A stretch of DNA of 13,977 nucleotides, taken from Deltaproteobacteria bacterium. GTDB taxonomy: Bacteria; Desulfobacterota; UBA8473. The translations under genes were made by a program, and so were the position numbers. The DNA lies in contig DAOWME010000051.1 in NCBI GenBank assembly GCA_030643245.1, positions 1 to 13,977 of the forward strand. Direction: 5' to 3'. Position 1 is the first letter of the stretch, and every line of letters starts with the position of its first letter. Below are positions 13,720 to 13,977 of the stretch, piece after piece. The notes beneath the pieces are model-generated. The model made no database searches. It was given only the letters and a program-made list of their open reading frames with translations, and was not told the DNA's origin.

Positions 13720-13977
13720 CTCAAAAGCAATGGTCTGCCTGCGGTGGGGGTCGACAAAGGTTCAGTCTGGTTTTCATAAAAGAATGACATTCATTTTATC
13801 TGCCAACGCTACGCATCACCTGTACGCAAAGCCAACAGAAATTTTGGCAAATGCGACTTTTAACAAGGCATATGCAAATGCAAAAAAACGGCACTGCTTT
13901 GAGTGTCAGCGTGAATACGAAGCGTTAGCTTCCGGTTTTGTCTATGCGCAATTTTGGTCCTGGATTCAATAAGTTGC
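13720..13977. other. 258 bp at the right edge without a recognisable gene; imperfect long palindrome
   Basis: An 80-residue frame is open on the plus strand (13730-13972), but I recognise no family and see no good ribosome-binding site. Its composition looks non-coding. The main structure is an imperfect inverted repeat: CCAACGCTACGCATCACC (13803-13820) against the reverse complement of 13911-13928, matching at about 14 positions with one gap. A smaller stem GGCACT/AGTGTC lies inside at about 13890-13907. The outer cores read CAAC and GTTAG, as in integron attC sites, but the fit to the attC consensus is incomplete. Confidence 0.3.

Noticed and set aside
13730..13972. 80-residue plus-strand open frame at the right edge
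   Set aside because: No family recognised, no Shine-Dalgarno, and it runs through a palindromic structure. Not called as a gene.

Overview
The window looks like chromosomal DNA from a strictly anaerobic bacterium, most likely a Desulfobacterota (delta-proteobacterial) sulfate reducer or syntroph. This rests on the complete FlxABCD-HdrABC set, a flavodiiron protein, and an HdrA whose reading frame continues through an in-frame UGA. That is an inference from gene content; no rRNA or other taxonomic marker is present. The genes have a moderate GC content and clear Shine-Dalgarno sites.

Layout, left to right. (1) 1-363: the 3' end of a PflX-like radical SAM gene, broken by a frameshift. (2) 364-540: a leader with a perfect 14-bp palindrome and possible promoters. 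(3) 541-7401, plus strand: hdrC-hdrB-hdrA-flxD-flxC-flxB-flxA, a seven-gene soluble electron-transfer operon. hdrA is interrupted by one in-frame TGA (2589-2591) exactly where the family carries Cys (CSAC in place of CSA-U). A small hairpin with a G-leading loop follows 18 nt later. I therefore annotate hdrA as one 656-residue selenoprotein rather than two genes or a pseudogene. (4) 7489-10444, minus strand: rimO, a decayed peroxiredoxin remnant and a flavodiiron protein. (5) 10466-10564: a 99-bp MITE-like element with perfect 12-bp terminal inverted repeats and an exact 8-bp flanking duplication, sitting just upstream of the flavodiiron ribosome-binding site. (6) 10584-13353, minus strand: a copper module of CopA P1B-ATPase and a CopZ-like chaperone. 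(7) 13354-13977: no intact gene. It holds a 187-bp unit bounded by 26-nt inverted repeats, a transposase helix-turn-helix remnant, and an imperfect long palindrome.

How it works together: FlxA should take electrons from NAD(P)H through its FAD and [2Fe-2S] cluster. FlxB and FlxC carry iron-sulfur wiring, FlxD (MvhD-like) hands electrons to HdrA, and the HdrA FAD is the expected bifurcation site. HdrC and HdrB lead to a disulfide-type substrate, as described for Flx-Hdr complexes in sulfate reducers. The flavodiiron protein and the peroxiredoxin remnant point to oxygen defence, and CopA/CopZ to copper export. The most notable content is the selenocysteine HdrA inside a Flx-type operon, followed by the small mobile element in the flavodiiron leader.
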